Assembly (NCBI RefSeq): GCF_000956545.1 | Contig: NZ_JYIT01000086.1 | Location: forward strand, 1-64,000 | Direction of reading: 5' to 3' | DNA length: 64,000 bases | Source: Microbacterium azadirachtae | GTDB taxonomy: Bacteria > Actinomycetota > Actinomycetes > Actinomycetales > Microbacteriaceae | Shown: one piece after another, positions 62,365-64,000 of the stretch | Layout: each line of letters begins with the position of its first letter | Position numbering within the stretch: position 1 is the stretch's first letter | Notes under the pieces: generated by a model | Seen by the model: the letters and a program-made list of their open reading frames with translations, nothing else | What the model was told of the DNA's origin: nothing | Database searches by the model: none | Translations under genes and position numbers: made by a program

Positions 62365-63474
62365 TCAGCCGCGGAACCGGTCGCGCAGCTTCGAGAACAG
62401 CCCCTGGTGGAACTCGGCCAGCTTCGGCTCGGGAGCCTTGGTGCGCTTGGCGAAGTCCTCGATGAGCTGCCGCTGCTTGTGGTCGAGCTTCGTGGGCGTC
62501 AGCACCTGCACGCCGACCCGCAGGTCGCCGCGCTGGCTGCCGCGCAAGGGCGTGATGCCCCGGCCCTTGATCGTCAGCACATCGCCGGACTGGAGTCCCT
62601 GGCGGATCTCGAGCTCCACCGGGCCGTCGAGCGACTCGATCGTCGTCGTGGTGCCCAGGATGGCGTCGCTCATCGCGACCTCGAGGGTCGCCAGCAGGTC
62701 GTCGCCCTCGCGGCTGAAGCGCGGGTGCGGCGTGACCGTGACCTCGACGTACAGGTCTCCGTTCGGGCCGCCCGCACGCCCGACCTCGCCGGATCCGGGC
62801 AGCTGCAGGCGCAGACCCGTCTCGACGCCGGCGGGGATGTCGAGCCCGACCGTCCGGCGCGAACGCACCCGGCCCTGTCCGTTGCAAGTCTGGCACGGGA
62901 ACGGGATCGTGGTTCCGAAGCCCTCGCACGAGCCGCACGGCGCGGTCGTGATGACGTTGCCGAGCAGGCTGCGCACCTGCTGCTGCACGTGACCGGATCC
63001 GCCGCAGATGTCGCAGGTGACGGGCGAGGTGCCCTCCGCGCAGCAGGATCCCTGGCACGTCTCGCAGAGCACGGCCGTGTCGACCTCGATGTCCCGGTGC
63101 ACGCCGAACACGACGTCGGCGAGGTCCAGGGTCACGCGGACGAGGGCGTCCTGGCCGCGCTCACGACGCGACCGGGGACGCGCCGCACGCGCCCCGCCGC
63201 CCCCGAAGAACGTCTCGAAGATGTCGCCGAAGCCTCCGAACCCGCCGAAGCCGCCGTTGCCGTTCTGGTCGCCGCCCATGTCGTAGCGGCGCCGGGAGTC
63301 GGCGTCGCTGAGGACGTCGTAGGCGTGCGTCACGAGCTTGAACCGCTCCGCCGCCTCCTCGCTCGGGTTCACGTCGGGGTGCAGCTGCCGCGCGAGCCGC
63401 CGGTACGCCTTCTTGATCTCGTCCTCGCTCGCATCGCGCGAGACGCCGAGGACCTCGTAGTGATCCGTCACCAT
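62365..63474 (-). CDS. dnaJ: Chaperone DnaJ
   Basis: Hsp40 co-chaperone of DnaK. The 369-residue protein has a J domain with HPD at 32-34 ([11 protein letters not shown]), a Gly/Phe-rich linker ([19 protein letters not shown]) and the zinc domain with four CxxCxGx repeats ([32 protein letters not shown]). The first repeat ends in Cys rather than Gly. The C-terminal substrate domains follow. It is placed directly after hrcA, so it is the heat-shock DnaJ2-type copy rather than that of a dnaK-grpE-dnaJ operon. Confidence 0.97.
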   Translation of the reverse strand: MVTDHYEVLGVSRDASEDEIKKAYRRLARQLHPDVNPSEEAAERFKLVTHAYDVLSDADSRRRYDMGGDQNGNGGFGGFGGFGDIFETFFGGGGARAARPRSRRERGQDALVRVTLDLADVVFGVHRDIEVDTAVLCETCQGSCCAEGTSPVTCDICGGSGHVQQQVRSLLGNVITTAPCGSCEGFGTTIPFPCQTCNGQGRVRSRRTVGLDIPAGVETGLRLQLPGSGEVGRAGGPNGDLYVEVTVTPHPRFSREGDDLLATLEVAMSDAILGTTTTIESLDGPVELEIRQGLQSGDVLTIKGRGITPLRGSQRGDLRVGVQVLTPTKLDHKQRQLIEDFAKRTKAPEPKLAEFHQGLFSKLRDRFRG

Positions 63475-63517
63475 CGCCTTTCCGGGCCGCCAGCGGCGGC
63501 GTGTGTTCTGCGGCCGA

Positions 63518-64000
63518 TCAGCGGCCGGACTCGTCTTCTTCGAGCAGCCGCGACAGGTAGCGGGCCACGGCCCGTGCCGCCGCGAGGTTGCTCTGATAGT
63601 CCATCCGGGTGGGGCCCATCACGCCGACGCGTGCGGTCCCCGAGTGGGTGAGATAGTCGCTCGCCACGATGGAGGCCTCGCCGAGGCCGAACGCGGCGTT
63701 CTCGGTGCCGATGCTCGCGGCGAGCCCGTGCTCGTCGACGCGCATCTCGCTCATGAGCCGCAGCAGCGTCACCTGCTCCTCGATCGCCTCGAGGAGCGGA
63801 TGGATGCTCCCGCGGAAGTCGTGCTCGCGACGGGCCAGCGTCGCGGCGCCCGCCATCACCAGGCGCTCCTGCCGGAACTCGGCGAGCTCCTCGGCGACCG
63901 CCCGCAGCAGCGCCGCCCTCGCGGCGTCGACGCGCGGGCCGAACGCGGTCTCGCCCGCGTCCTGGACGCGTTCCGCACCGCGCCGCACCGAGCGGCCGGT
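63518..64000 (-). CDS. hrcA: Heat-inducible transcription repressor HrcA, N-terminal part cut by window
   Basis: C-terminal part of HrcA, the CIRCE-binding repressor of class I heat-shock genes. The visible 160 residues lie in the GAF-like and C-terminal domain: [38 protein letters not shown] and the typical end [32 protein letters not shown]. The frame continues past the window edge, where the helix-turn-helix should lie. The neighbour dnaJ, 43 nt downstream, supports the call. Confidence 0.95.
   Translation of the reverse strand, partial: TGRSVRRGAERVQDAGETAFGPRVDAARAALLRAVAEELAEFRQERLVMAGAATLARREHDFRGSIHPLLEAIEEQVTLLRLMSEMRVDEHGLAASIGTENAAFGLGEASIVASDYLTHSGTARVGVMGPTRMDYQSNLAAARAVARYLSRLLEEDESGR

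Overview
The window is 64 kb of very GC-rich chromosome with a strongly GC-biased third codon position. Gene content and order (rpsP-khpA-rimM-trmD, smc-ftsY, yceD-rpmF-rnc-mutM, hrcA-dnaJ-rsmE-HIT-phoH-ybeY-CBS protein-era, long-form thrC, lipB-lipA) and the many leaderless promoters fit a high-GC actinobacterium. The protein sequences look most like Microbacteriaceae, probably Microbacterium; that placement is from memory of the families and was not searched. I saw no insertion sequence, prophage, CRISPR array, rRNA or tRNA. The region is mostly conserved core chromosome.

Layout. 0-4 kb: end of a DUF4190 membrane protein, the ribosome/tRNA-maturation operon trmD<rimM<khpA<rpsP, and a GCS2-type carboxylate-amine ligase. 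4-9 kb: a glycerol island, with a SorC-type regulator divergent from glpD-glpF-glpK. 9-11.4 kb: a Tat-exported GH85 endo-beta-N-acetylglucosaminidase whose -10 box sits inside a LacI-type palindrome. 11.4-21 kb: ffh, a TetR regulator divergent from lipB-lipA, ftsY and smc. 21-25.6 kb: a strong promoter with a structured leader carrying a 30-codon ORF, then a small protein coupled to a tandem-GNAT protein, an ABC exporter and an orphan gene. 25.6-34.7 kb: mutM, rnc, rpmF, yceD, coaD, recG, a hydrolase, rsmD, thiL and two envelope proteins.

34.7-45 kb: a LysR regulator, then a long minus-strand run read leader-leuC-leuD-murA-plsC-gpsA-ddl (leucine, peptidoglycan and phospholipid precursors). 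Divergent from it is a sulfur pair (MetY-like enzyme and FMN-dependent monooxygenase). 45-51 kb: an inactive-looking secreted trypsin-fold protein, TerC behind a manganese (yybP-ykoY) riboswitch, a DUF222-HNH endonuclease, uppS-recO and a TRIC-type channel. 51-64 kb: leuA with its own leucine leader peptide, thrC, a DUF2207 membrane protein, an MDR oxidoreductase, and the long minus-strand run hrcA (cut by the window end)-dnaJ-rsmE-HIT-phoH-ybeY-CBS protein-era.

Most notable signals. (1) leuA and leuC each carry a leaderless leucine leader peptide whose Leu codons are complementary to the Shine-Dalgarno region of the gene below. (2) A REP-like palindrome is inserted in frame inside leuD. (3) A chymotrypsin-fold protein lacks catalytic His and Ser. 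(4) Two divergent leaderless genes (thiL and a DUF3515 lipoprotein gene) share overlapping -10 boxes. (5) TANNNT boxes 6-7 nt before a start codon recur across the window. (6) gpsA and ddl overlap by 95 nt out of frame.
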